Shown here in pieces: positions 44,366 to 52,494 of a stretch of DNA of 64,000 nt (the stretch's first letter is position 1; every line of letters starts with the position of its first letter). Under the pieces are notes generated by a model, which had not been told where the DNA came from, searched no databases, and saw only the letters and a program-made list of their open reading frames with translations. Source of the stretch: Marinomonas lutimaris (GTDB taxonomy: Bacteria > Pseudomonadota > Gammaproteobacteria > Pseudomonadales > Marinomonadaceae); assembly GCF_019426345.1 (NCBI RefSeq), contig NZ_JAHLLW010000001.1:1-64000 (forward strand). The letters run 5' to 3'. The translations under genes and the position numbers were made by a program.

Positions 44366-45433
44366 CTAGGCCAACGGCGGGTAGTCTATGTAGCCTTCTT
44401 CTCCACCACTGTAATAACTAGAAGTATTCGCAGTTGCCAATGGAGCATCCTGACGGAAGCGTTCCGGTAAGTCAGGATTACCAATGAACAGGGTGCCAAA
44501 TGTGACGGCATCAGCCAAGCCATTTTGCAGCGCCTGTTCCGCAGACTCTCGGTCATAGCCAACATTCAAAACGAAAATTCCTGAGAATCGCTGACGAGCA
44601 CCTGGCGCAAAAGCTTTAAGACCTTCCGGCAAGGTCGCTGGCTCCATGAAATGCAAAATACCAACATTTTTCTTTTCCAGTGCCTCCACTGCGTACATGT
44701 AGGTCTGCTCAAGATTAGAATCGCCCATATCGTTGTACGGAATGCGCGGTGACAATCTAACCGAGACTCGGGAAGGCCCGAAGACCTTTATTGCAGCATC
44801 TGTGGCCTCAAGCAGGAAACGTGCTCGCTTCTCAACAGTACCACCATACTCATCGGTTCGCTTATTCGAACCATCTTCCAGAAACTGCGCAGGCAGATAG
44901 CCATTGGCACCGTGGACTTCGACACCATCAAAACCCGCTTCTTTTGCGGCCAACGCTGCCTTTTCATAGTCATTAATGGTGGACTTGATTTCATCAAGAG
45001 TTAGTTCGCGTGGAGTCACAGAGGGTTTGACACCTTCTGGTGTGAACGCCTGACTATTAAAGGGAACGGCTGATGGTGCAACGGGAAGTTCTCCACCATG
45101 GAAATCAGGGTGAGACGCTCTCCCTGTATGCCAAAGCTGAGCAAAAATAAGACCACCAGCTTCATGAACCGCTTGGGTTACCTTCTTCCATCCCGCAATT
45201 TGCTCGGGAGTATAAATTCCAGGAGTATTCGTCCACCCCACAGCTTGAGCACTGATCTGGGTACCTTCAGTGAAAATGAGTCCTGCCGATGCGCGCTGCG
45301 TGTAATAGGTTGCAGTCAATTCATTGGCCACTTGATCCTTTGAACGAGCCCTGGTCATCGGCGCCATAAATACCCGATTCTTGAAAGTGAGCTCTTTATT
45401 ACTCAACGGTGCTAAAAGCTTTAGGTTTTCCAT
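44366..45433 (-). CDS. Old yellow enzyme-family ene-reductase (NemA-like)
   Basis: A 355-residue FMN-dependent reductase of alpha,beta-unsaturated carbonyls, nitro compounds and similar electrophiles. The TIM-barrel has MAPMTRARS near residue 24, the substrate-binding pair in EVHGANGYLPAQFL (His and Asn), DEYGGTVEKRARFLLE and SVRLSPR. FMN-binding residues near the C-terminus (TFGTLFIGNPDLPERF) fit the family. A same-strand HxlR regulator gene lies about 340 bp upstream, a common arrangement for electrophile-induced reductases. Confidence 0.93.
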   Translation of the reverse strand: MENLKLLAPLSNKELTFKNRVFMAPMTRARSKDQVANELTATYYTQRASAGLIFTEGTQISAQAVGWTNTPGIYTPEQIAGWKKVTQAVHEAGGLIFAQLWHTGRASHPDFHGGELPVAPSAVPFNSQAFTPEGVKPSVTPRELTLDEIKSTINDYEKAALAAKEAGFDGVEVHGANGYLPAQFLEDGSNKRTDEYGGTVEKRARFLLEATDAAIKVFGPSRVSVRLSPRIPYNDMGDSNLEQTYMYAVEALEKKNVGILHFMEPATLPEGLKAFAPGARQRFSGIFVLNVGYDRESAEQALQNGLADAVTFGTLFIGNPDLPERFRQDAPLATANTSSYYSGGEEGYIDYPPLA

Positions 45434-45771
45434 ATATTCCTCATAGTCTTGAATTTAATTGATGTACGCCCACACTTGACGATTAGTCAGGTACGGCTTG
45501 ACTAAAGAGGCTGAGGCTCTTTCAGTCTAGCAAAGCAATGACGAAGTGCAACTCGCTGACAAAAGGGTTAGTTGCCAATAAGCAGGGGCAGATACCAAGG
45601 TATCAAATAAACCTAGTATCAATTAGGTACTTTGAGTCGTCCTAGTAGGTTTGAGGAAACCTAGCTCTCCGAAATAAACGTAGAATGTTTGGCTATCGAA
45701 CTAACGACTAAAGCCTTGTGTGTAAGCAGTACCAAGACTCTGTGTCCCTAAATTGAGCGGAACTACTTATT
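45434..45771. other. 338-bp region between HxlR and ene-reductase genes with repeated AAACCTAG boxes
   Basis: No gene was seen. AAACCTAG occurs at 45609-45616 and 45657-45664. The second forms a perfect inverted repeat, TAGGTTT-GAGG-AAACCTA (45646-45663). These are 180-230 bp before the ene-reductase start, and are candidates for regulator binding. Confidence 0.45.
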
Positions 45772-46155
45772 CTACGAATTTGTTGTTTCGTTCGCAGTCG
45801 CGTCGAACGCTTGCCTAGCAGCATCAACCTCTGGCAGCTTAGTGACTGTCCATTCATGCAGCGCACGAAAAGGCTGTTGTAGCGTTTGACCCAGCGGCGT
45901 AATTTGATATTGCACTGCGACTGGTGAAAATGAGATCACTTCTCTCGATACTAATCCATTACGTTCCAGCCGTCGCAGGCATTGAGTGAGCGATTTTTGG
46001 GTGACACCTTGCAGGCGACGACGGACCGCATTGAAGCGTTGTGGACCATCATCAAGCACAGCCAGCACCATCATCGACCATTTGTCAGCGATCTGGTCAA
46101 ACAAAGCTCGGCTAGGGCAGTCGGACGAGAAGCAGAGCGGTTCGATTTCAAGCAT
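45772..46155 (-). CDS. HxlR-family transcriptional regulator with N-terminal cysteines
   Basis: A 127-residue winged-helix regulator of the HxlR/YodB type (DKWSMMVLAVLDDGPQRF, then GVTQKSLTQCLRRLERNGLV). Two cysteines near the N-terminus (residues 8 and 13, CFSSDC) lie where redox-sensing HxlR proteins carry their reactive cysteine. ATG 46155 has AAGGAG eight bases upstream; a longer frame to 46344 has no family support. It probably controls the neighbouring ene-reductase in response to electrophiles; this is inferred from position and cysteines. Confidence 0.88.
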   Translation of the reverse strand: MLEIEPLCFSSDCPSRALFDQIADKWSMMVLAVLDDGPQRFNAVRRRLQGVTQKSLTQCLRRLERNGLVSREVISFSPVAVQYQITPLGQTLQQPFRALHEWTVTKLPEVDAARQAFDATANETTNS

Positions 46156-46318
46156 AATGATCTCCTTTTGAGTACTTAGGCGACCTACAGCGCCTGATTT
46201 ACCCAAAGTATACAAGATATACCGACAATATCTATCAGCACTATCGAATGCCTTATTATCCCTCATTGCAATACAAGCAAACTGTATAGTCTCTTCACCA
46301 TCCAGGTAAAACCGAATT

Positions 46319-46435
46319 ATGACAACCTCAACGACACGACACATCGATTCATTCCTGAGAGCATTTCGGGCTCAATCTACTGCCAAGTCGGTGAGTTTAG
46401 ATAGGCTTATTGCGCACGCCCCACTAACGATTTAG
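46319..46435 (+). CDS. Very small open frame, possibly a truncated gene remnant
   Basis: A 38-residue frame (MTTSTTRHIDSFLRAFRAQS at its start) begins divergent to the HxlR gene and ends inside the last codons of the hipA-like gene. No convincing ribosome site was found. It may be the start of a divergently transcribed gene cut off by insertion of the hipBA module, or a chance frame. Confidence 0.2.
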   Translation: MTTSTTRHIDSFLRAFRAQSTAKSVSLDRLIAHAPLTI

Positions 46436-47646
46436 CGTAGCGGTATACTTCGTAAGTGTGTTTCAATTGCTTCAATCATCGCCTTAGTAAGCGGTAAATG
46501 CGCTTTTTCTTTCGCCCATATTTCATGGAAACCTGCCACGGTTTGTTTGGCGGTATCCAACACCAATTTTTCTGGCAGCATGGCTTTAGCGGCTAAGTGT
46601 GATAATTCATCCAGCGTGAAGTCACTGAACTTTTTGCTACGGCTCACCTTCAGCGACGCACTATCGTCGGGGATATAGGGAATGGTCGAGACAAAGTCAT
46701 AGGCAGGCGCAATGGATGCGGTGCGTTTGTCTTTGTAAATCACAGACCAATTCTTCAAATGCATATCGGCATTGCCAATGAGTGTATTGAACACCAATCT
46801 GCGCGTAAATTCTGCGATGTCTTTGTCTTGACCTTCGATGCCGATAACCTGAGCAATATTACGCATACTGGCTTTTTTGTATTTATCTTGAGGATAAATG
46901 CCAAACACTTGCGCAAAGTCTTCAATGTGTACCGCTTGACCATCAACACGGTCAAAGCGTTTGATCGCAAACGCACTAGTGCCGAATTTGCCAATCCCTG
47001 CTGGGATATTAGCAATCTGATCAATGGAGAGCAGCTGAGTCTCTGGCACGTCCATGCCCAACATTCGGGCCAATTCCATCATCGAATATTCGTTTTCTGG
47101 CACAGCGTCAAAGCGAGACGACGGCAATTTCACAATCCAAGAGCCACCTTGACCCGTAGCAGGGATCGTCAAACCGCCATTTGCCTGCTGCACAGCTGAA
47201 AACTTCAATTGCACTCCCGCCAATGAAAAGCGCATGGGGGCTTCAATTTTCGTCTCATCGTCAATGTCTTGATGCACATTAGGCGGCAGCGCTTCACCAT
47301 CAGCCGGTTCAACCGTGATCGCACCTGCTAAATCCTGTCCAAGTACCCACAATAGAAAAAATTCTCGCGCGGGGTTCACTCCGGCACGCTCTGCCAGGTA
47401 ATGGCGCATGGTTTCTTCTGGCAAAAGGTTAGAGAAAAATGGCGTTAACTTAGTTTGGGTCGGTTTGAAGTTAGTCAGCAAGCCACCCAGTGTATCTTTA
47501 AAACCAAGCCCTAACACGGGCCGTGATTCGTCATTAATGTACGAATCCATAAAGGCAAAAAGTGTTCTATCATTACCCACGTTGGTGATGGTTGCGATGG
47601 GTTCACCGTAGAGCAAAACGTTGAGCGTAGAGACATTGTTAGTCAT
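46432..47646 (-). CDS. hipA: HipA-family serine/threonine kinase toxin
   Basis: A 404-residue HipA-like kinase, toxin of a type II system; characterised relatives phosphorylate aminoacyl-tRNA synthetases (GltX in E. coli) and cause persistence. It has the N-terminal HipA coupling domain (about 8-110), the LAGVQLKFSA loop, the catalytic GNADMHLKNWS with its Asp, and the Mg-binding APAYDF. All catalytic elements look intact. It overlaps the antitoxin gene by eight bases. The target in this organism is not known. Confidence 0.9.
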   Translation of the reverse strand: MTNNVSTLNVLLYGEPIATITNVGNDRTLFAFMDSYINDESRPVLGLGFKDTLGGLLTNFKPTQTKLTPFFSNLLPEETMRHYLAERAGVNPAREFFLLWVLGQDLAGAITVEPADGEALPPNVHQDIDDETKIEAPMRFSLAGVQLKFSAVQQANGGLTIPATGQGGSWIVKLPSSRFDAVPENEYSMMELARMLGMDVPETQLLSIDQIANIPAGIGKFGTSAFAIKRFDRVDGQAVHIEDFAQVFGIYPQDKYKKASMRNIAQVIGIEGQDKDIAEFTRRLVFNTLIGNADMHLKNWSVIYKDKRTASIAPAYDFVSTIPYIPDDSASLKVSRSKKFSDFTLDELSHLAAKAMLPEKLVLDTAKQTVAGFHEIWAKEKAHLPLTKAMIEAIETHLRSIPLR

Positions 47647-47950
47647 CGTCGTCTTCCTCTAACTGATATGCGGGCGACATCTGCTCATCTTCATCGCTGA
47701 GACCTTGGCTGCTTCGAATAATCGACTTAATAGCAGGAACAGACTTTTTAGGCGCAACAAACAGCTCTAGGTCGAGTACACGGGCAAGTGCTATCAAACT
47801 GGACATTCTGAGATCAACGCCACCAGACTCGATTTTCGAAATATGGCTTTGCGGTACACCCGAACGCGCACTTAACTCTCTCTGGCTAAACCCCTTTCGT
47901 ACCCGAGATTCTCGAAGACTTTGTAGTATCTGCTCTGTTACATAACTCAT
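47639..47950 (-). CDS. hipB: HipB-like XRE antitoxin and autorepressor
   Basis: A 103-residue DNA-binding protein with a Cro/C1-type helix-turn-helix (FSQRELSARSGVPQSHISKI, residues about 20-40). It precedes and overlaps the hipA gene, as expected for an antitoxin. It is longer than E. coli HipB and ends in an acidic tail (YQLEEDDDD) in place of the usual tryptophan terminus; such a tail may bind the toxin. Palindromes just upstream are likely operators. Confidence 0.88.
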   Translation of the reverse strand: MSYVTEQILQSLRESRVRKGFSQRELSARSGVPQSHISKIESGGVDLRMSSLIALARVLDLELFVAPKKSVPAIKSIIRSSQGLSDEDEQMSPAYQLEEDDDD

Positions 47951-47960
47951 ATTGATACGC

Positions 47961-48010
47961 CTTGATATATCAAGAGATAAATTTTATATATAAAAACATA
48001 TCACTCCACT
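47961..48010 (-). promoter_or_regulatory. Probable hipBA operator region
   Basis: A 14-bp perfect palindrome CTTGATATATCAAG at 47961-47974 starts eleven bases upstream of the antitoxin ATG. Further GATA/TATC half-sites follow up to about 48005. TA systems of this type bind such palindromes for autorepression. Confidence 0.5.
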
Positions 48011-48075
48011 ACAAAGAGCACAAGAAGCATTATCTACAATAGTAGATCAAAGAATATATTCCGATATATCATTAT

Positions 48076-48104
48076 AGATAAGTGAGCAATTTGCTCACTT
48101 ATCT
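48076..48104 (-). terminator. Perfect hairpin between the channel gene and hipBA
   Basis: Perfect 14-bp arms AGATAAGTGAGCAA/TTGCTCACTTATCT around a single T. The U tract is weak, so the role (terminator of the channel gene or regulator site) is open. Confidence 0.5.
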
Positions 48105-48165
48105 TGGGCAGATGGGGGAGTTGAGCCTCGCCTATGCTCCATTACTCACTACCAAGACTTCGTCA

Positions 48166-48999
48166 TTATTCCCTTGGTTTGTTCATGTCTTGGCGCAGTG
48201 CTTGTAATTCCTGTTGAAGCTGCTGCATTTGCTCTAGTAACTGTTGCTGGGTGGCTTTTTCTGTGTCGATATCTTCTTTGTGTTCGTCGTCGTGCATGGT
48301 TTGCACGGCGTTAACGATGACAGCGATGAAGAGGTTGAGCATGGTGAAAGTGGCGATGAGTATAAACGGAATGAAGAACGCCCAAGCGTAAGGGAAGGCT
48401 TCCATGACGGGACGCGCGATGCCCATGGACCAGCTTTCTAGGGTCATTACTTGAAACAGGGTGTATAGCGAAGCGCCTAGGCTACCAAACCATTCAGGAA
48501 AAGCGTCACCAAATAATTTGGTCACCATAACGGCGGCCACGTAATACACCAGCCCTAATACCATGGCGATGGACAACATACCGTTCAATGATTTGATTAA
48601 CGCGCCGACAATTTTTCGCATGGATGGTACAAAGGTCAGTACGCGTAATACTCGCAATACTCTGAGCGCACGCAATACCGCAAACGGCCCACTGGCTGGT
48701 ACTAGGGCGATCCCTACGACGACGAAGTCGAACACATTCCAACCGTCTTTGAAAAAGGCAAAACGGTGCACAAGCAAACGAATAGTGAGCTCAATAACAA
48801 ACACCGCCAATATAGCCTTGTCCAGTGCAATTAAAAACGAGCCAGCTGTTGCCATTACCTCAGACGAAGTTTCTAATCCGAGAATAACAGCATTGACTAA
48901 AATCAACGCCAATAGAATACGCTGTATCGTCGAGTTCTCAATAAACGCCTTTAAACGCTGGCGCGTTGAATTTGTTGGAACAACCGATGTACTGGGCAT
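48166..48999 (-). CDS. Voltage-gated sodium channel, NaChBac/NavMs type
   Basis: A 277-residue one-domain channel subunit that should assemble as a homotetramer. Six membrane segments are seen. S4 carries arginines every third residue (RALRVLRVLRVL, about 112-123); the pore has the sodium selectivity filter TLESWSMG (about residues 185-192), identical in core to NavAb/NavMs. S6 (FTMLNLFIAVIVNAV) is followed by a C-terminal helix rich in Gln/Leu (EQMQQLQQELQALRQ), the tetrameric coiled coil of this family. It is monocistronic. A physiological role in pH, motility or Na+ homeostasis is plausible in marine bacteria. Confidence 0.94.
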   Translation of the reverse strand: MPSTSVVPTNSTRQRLKAFIENSTIQRILLALILVNAVILGLETSSEVMATAGSFLIALDKAILAVFVIELTIRLLVHRFAFFKDGWNVFDFVVVGIALVPASGPFAVLRALRVLRVLRVLTFVPSMRKIVGALIKSLNGMLSIAMVLGLVYYVAAVMVTKLFGDAFPEWFGSLGASLYTLFQVMTLESWSMGIARPVMEAFPYAWAFFIPFILIATFTMLNLFIAVIVNAVQTMHDDEHKEDIDTEKATQQQLLEQMQQLQQELQALRQDMNKPRE

Positions 49000-49256
49000 G
49001 TATCACCTCAATCCTAAACTATCCCAAGCAGGGTTAAATTGACGTCATTCTATGACAGAGCTGGATAAGGTCAATCTATTTTGCTGTCAATACATGGACC
49101 TGCTTAAGGATTTTTCCTATAAGGTTTACAGTAAGCTGGGAATAGAAAACAGTCTGTAAAAAAACCATATATTCTAAGTTAAATCAAAATAGTGGATCAT
49201 TCTTTACAAAACTTTTTGCTAATCTGTAATGACTCATATTAAAGAGAGGTTTAAAC

Positions 49257-49391
49257 ATGAAGTTTCCATTATTAGTCATTGCGGTAACACTTGCATTAGC
49301 TGGCTGCGCAAATACTTGGGAAGGCGTGAAAGAAGACTCCTCAAAAGCGTACAACAGCACGAAAGAAACGATTCATGAAGCGACTGAATAA
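49257..49391 (+). CDS. Entericidin-like small lipoprotein
   Basis: A 44-residue peptide, MKFPLLVIAVTLALAGCANT at its N-terminus, with lipobox LAGC (Cys17) and a short polar helix after it (WEGVKEDSSKAYNSTKET). This matches the entericidin EcnA/B family of membrane-active or stress-related lipoproteins. AGAGAGG lies upstream of the ATG, and a strong terminator follows. It is too short to be called by length alone, but signal, lipobox, ribosome site and terminator agree. Confidence 0.8.
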   Translation: MKFPLLVIAVTLALAGCANTWEGVKEDSSKAYNSTKETIHEATE

Positions 49392-49420
49392 ATCGATTTT
49401 GTAAGTCATGACAGTATTTT

Positions 49421-49456
49421 AAAGCCCACTTTTACGTTATGTAAAAGTGGGCTTTT
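49421..49456 (+). terminator. Bidirectional terminator between the entericidin and LysR genes
   Basis: Stem AAAGCCCACTTTTAC/GTAAAAGTGGGCTTT with a five-base loop and T5; A-rich on the left, so it serves both convergent genes. Confidence 0.9.
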
Positions 49457-50350
49457 TCACATACAAAGGTCCGCAGAAAACGCATTTTTACAAGCATCAA
49501 ATAACCATTGGTAAGCGGGGCCGCGATTCGCGCCTTTTTTGGAGACCAAATCCACAGGAACGGACCAAGGCTTGTGGTCAAAAGTCACGTCGATTTTATG
49601 AATATCACCGGTTTCGATGAATGGTTGAACCAAGGATAAGGGCAAATACGCCCAACCTATTTTTTGTTGTATCAACTCTAAAACCGCGTAGTTACTTGTA
49701 CACCACCATGCGTTTGGCGTCATGCTGATTAAGGCTTGCGACTCTTTTTTAAAAAAGCCACGAACGGCTATTTGCCGATAGGGTGCAAGGTCAGATTCCG
49801 ACAATAAGCTCAGCTCTGCCAAAGGAAAGTCCCAGTGGCAAACAGCAATAAAGTCCACACCGCCCACGTAGCAGAAATCGACTTGCTTGTTCGCTTCTAC
49901 TTCTGAAAACATAATCCCCATATCAATATTTCCATTCGCCACGGCTTCGGTAATATCGGGAGAAGCAAGGGATACGATGTCTAGCTGGACATAAGGAAAT
50001 TGCTGAGCAAATAGCGCAAATATCGACGACACATGAGGGGCGATTAACGCATCATCAATGGCAATAGTGAGCGCACTTTCTTCGCGCCGATGAATGGATT
50101 CGGCAATTTTTTCAAATTCATGGGACTGGGCTAAAAGCGCTTTCGCACTGCGAATTAAGCGCTCCCCTTCTGACGTTAGCTTTGGACTGCGAGAGGTGCG
50201 ATCAAACAGTTCAACCCCCAAGTCTATTTCTAAGCTGCTGATGCCGTGGCTCACGGCTGACTGCACCTTGCCTAGTTTTCTCGCGCACGCTGAAAAAGAC
50301 CCTAATTCAGCGGACAACACCAGCATATTAATTTGTTCAAGACTTAACAT
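49457..50350 (-). CDS. LysR-family transcriptional regulator (divergent to SMR gene)
   Basis: A 297-residue LysR regulator with winged helix (LSAELGSFSACARKLGKVQS) and a substrate-binding domain. The ATG at 50350 puts the helix-turn-helix at the usual position; a frame reaching 50542 overlaps the divergent gene and has no family support. The gene is divergent to a SugE-type exporter gene, with two identical boxes between them, so it probably controls that gene. Confidence 0.9.
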   Translation of the reverse strand: MLSLEQINMLVLSAELGSFSACARKLGKVQSAVSHGISSLEIDLGVELFDRTSRSPKLTSEGERLIRSAKALLAQSHEFEKIAESIHRREESALTIAIDDALIAPHVSSIFALFAQQFPYVQLDIVSLASPDITEAVANGNIDMGIMFSEVEANKQVDFCYVGGVDFIAVCHWDFPLAELSLLSESDLAPYRQIAVRGFFKKESQALISMTPNAWWCTSNYAVLELIQQKIGWAYLPLSLVQPFIETGDIHKIDVTFDHKPWSVPVDLVSKKGANRGPAYQWLFDACKNAFSADLCM

Positions 50351-50355
50351 ATGAA

Positions 50356-50399
50356 AAATATCGATAGTTAATAACTTTTTATCATCATAAATATCGATA
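50356..50399. promoter_or_regulatory. Two identical AAATATCGATA boxes between divergent LysR and SMR genes
   Basis: AAATATCGATA occurs at 50356-50366 and 50389-50399, exactly 33 bp apart (about three helical turns). Each includes the palindrome TATCGATA. AGTTAATAACT, another palindrome, lies between. They fit recognition and activation sites of the LysR regulator. Confidence 0.5.
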
Positions 50400-50457
50400 C
50401 TATAAAAAGCAACTTCGCCCACATGAGTGCGAATATTTTTAGTATGGAGTAATGGAA

Positions 50458-50775
50458 ATGAGTTGGTTGTATTTGCTACTGGCAGGATTAACAGAAATCG
50501 GTTGGCCTGTTGGGCTAAAGATGGCGCAATCTGGTGGTTCAAAAGTATTGGGCATTGCCATTGCGGTGGGTTTTATGGCAGTCAGTGGTACCTTGCTTTG
50601 GTTGGCACAGAAAGAAATTCCGATGGGTACCGCCTATGCGGTTTGGACAGGAATCGGTGCATCTGGTACGTTTTTGCTAGGTATTTGGTTTTATGGCGAT
50701 CCGACATCCTTGCTTCGCTACATGGGCGTGCTGCTGATTATTCTTGGCGTGGTGGTGTTAAAGTTTGCCCATTAA
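50458..50775 (+). CDS. SMR-family small multidrug/guanidinium exporter (SugE/Gdx-like)
   Basis: A 105-residue membrane protein with four membrane segments and the conserved membrane-embedded glutamate in LLAGLTEIGWPVGLKMAQ (Glu13). TAYAVWTGIGASGTF is the SMR signature. SugE/Gdx members export guanidinium, other SMR members quaternary ammonium compounds; the N-terminal GLTEIGW is closer to SugE. The ATG at 50458 has GGAG eight bases upstream, better than the ATG at 50452. No guanidine riboswitch was recognised; a LysR regulator controls it instead. Confidence 0.9.
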   Translation: MSWLYLLLAGLTEIGWPVGLKMAQSGGSKVLGIAIAVGFMAVSGTLLWLAQKEIPMGTAYAVWTGIGASGTFLLGIWFYGDPTSLLRYMGVLLIILGVVVLKFAH

Positions 50776-50854
50776 GTTGGGCAATTTACCTTGCGTTATG
50801 GTGAGTAAAACCGAAAAATAAGCCGACCACTCTTCAGCCTGTGAGCCTATCGAG

Positions 50855-51784
50855 ATGATCCACCGTGTTAACCTAAATTTGTTGCGTTCATTAAAGGTGT
50901 TGCTAGAGGAGCGCCATGTTAGCCACGCGGCCAATAAATTGAATCTAACGCAATCTGCGGTTAGCCGTCAGCTTAGCCAGCTTAGGCATTTATTTGCGGA
51001 TCCATTGCTTATTCGCGAAGGCAATACTCTGATTCCCACACCTAAAGCGCTAATGCTGCAAACGAAGCTGACTCATTGGTTTCTAGAGTTGGATGATTTA
51101 CTGGTAGAAGAGGCATTCGAACCAGCAAAATGGCATGGCGAGTTTGTGCTCTCATCCAGCGATTATGTGGCGCAGTATATTTTGCCTGATATTGTCGAAG
51201 CCTTGGCAACTCAGGCGCCCAATGTATCAATGCAGTATCGTTTATGGCAGCCAGATTTATTGCCTCAGCTTGCCACCTCCGATATTCAGTTGGCATCAAG
51301 CATGTCTCCAACGCAACCAGAAGGTGTGTCTTCTGTTAAAATAGGTGAAGACTCCCCTGTTTGCGTGATGAGCCATGCTCACCCTTTGGCAACACAAGAC
51401 ACCCTGAGCATTGACGATCTTCTCGCCTACGCTCATATTAAAGTGATCGGCGGTGGCGATAAAGACAGTTACGTGGATGAGGCGTTAGCCAAACTAGAAA
51501 AGCAACGCCGCTTTGCGCTGAAGGTGCCATTTTTCTATGCGGCAGCGCAATCACTGTGTCAAAGTCAGCACCTTTTGGTGATTCCAGAACACATTGCTCG
51601 AAATTTAAAAAAACACTTTTCTCTTACCTATAAACCGCTTCCCATCCCCACACCTCGTCATAAGTACTGGCTGATTTGGCATGCAAAATACGATAATGAC
51701 CCCTCTCATCTGTGGATGAGAAATCTCGTTTTGCAAGTGATGTCGAAAGCCGCTTATTCTATAGGCTATGATTCAAGATCATAA
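50855..51784 (+). CDS. LysR-family transcriptional regulator (upstream of LysE-type exporter)
   Basis: A 309-residue LysR regulator with N-terminal helix-turn-helix (RHVSHAANKLNLTQSAVSRQ, residues about 20-39) and an effector domain. It follows the SMR gene by 79 bp and precedes a LysE-family exporter gene by 73 bp on the same strand. The effector is unknown. Confidence 0.9.
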   Translation: MIHRVNLNLLRSLKVLLEERHVSHAANKLNLTQSAVSRQLSQLRHLFADPLLIREGNTLIPTPKALMLQTKLTHWFLELDDLLVEEAFEPAKWHGEFVLSSSDYVAQYILPDIVEALATQAPNVSMQYRLWQPDLLPQLATSDIQLASSMSPTQPEGVSSVKIGEDSPVCVMSHAHPLATQDTLSIDDLLAYAHIKVIGGGDKDSYVDEALAKLEKQRRFALKVPFFYAAAQSLCQSQHLLVIPEHIARNLKKHFSLTYKPLPIPTPRHKYWLIWHAKYDNDPSHLWMRNLVLQVMSKAAYSIGYDSRS

Positions 51785-51857
51785 GCACTATGAGAAAAGA
51801 TGATTTCATTTGATACTAAGGGCTTGCTAATCTGCTTCGATCATTAAGGAGCAGCGT

Positions 51858-52472
51858 ATGTCACTGTCTATTTGGTTTTCCCTGTTTACCATTTGTTTGC
51901 TTGGTGCTATCTCACCAGGTCCGAGTCTCGCGATGGTCATTAAACACAGTTTGGCGGGTGGTCGAGCAAACGGTTTAGCCACGTCTTGGGCGCACGCAAC
52001 AGGCATTGGCTTGTACGCGCTACTATCCATGCTTGGCTTAGCGGTGATTTTTCATCAGTTTCCTTTGCTATTTCATGCCATCAGTTACGCAGGGGCAGCG
52101 TATTTGGCTTACCTTGGTGTGAATGCTCTGCGTTCCAAAGGTGGCATTGCGGCCAAACTGGAATCCGGCACTCCCGTTAGTGTGTTTCAATCGGCAAAGG
52201 AAGGCTTTCTCGTGTCGATTTTAAGCCCCAAAATCGCCTTATTTTTTGCCGCGCTATTCAGCCCTTTCGTTGCCGAAGTTCATCAGGTAAGTGGAAAAAT
52301 GCTCATGGTAGCAACGCCTTGGCTGGTGGATGGTCTTTGGTACACCTTGATTGCGTGCCTGCTATCGAATGCGCGCTTCTTGGAAAAGTTGCGCAGCCAA
52401 GCCATGTGGATTGATCGCTTATCTGGCTTAGCATTAATTTTCTTAGCGCTGTATATTCTCACGACGATCTAA
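51858..52472 (+). CDS. LysE/RhtB-family amino-acid exporter
   Basis: A 204-residue exporter with six membrane segments and the family's N-terminal signature CLLGAISPGPSLAMVIKHSL. LysE/RhtB proteins export lysine, threonine, homoserine or other small metabolites; the substrate here is not clear. AAGGAGC lies nine bases before the ATG. A TGCTAATCT extended -10-like element lies about 30 bp upstream. Confidence 0.9.
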   Translation: MSLSIWFSLFTICLLGAISPGPSLAMVIKHSLAGGRANGLATSWAHATGIGLYALLSMLGLAVIFHQFPLLFHAISYAGAAYLAYLGVNALRSKGGIAAKLESGTPVSVFQSAKEGFLVSILSPKIALFFAALFSPFVAEVHQVSGKMLMVATPWLVDGLWYTLIACLLSNARFLEKLRSQAMWIDRLSGLALIFLALYILTTI

Positions 52473-52494
52473 GCGAACCGTAACGGGCGCTCTG

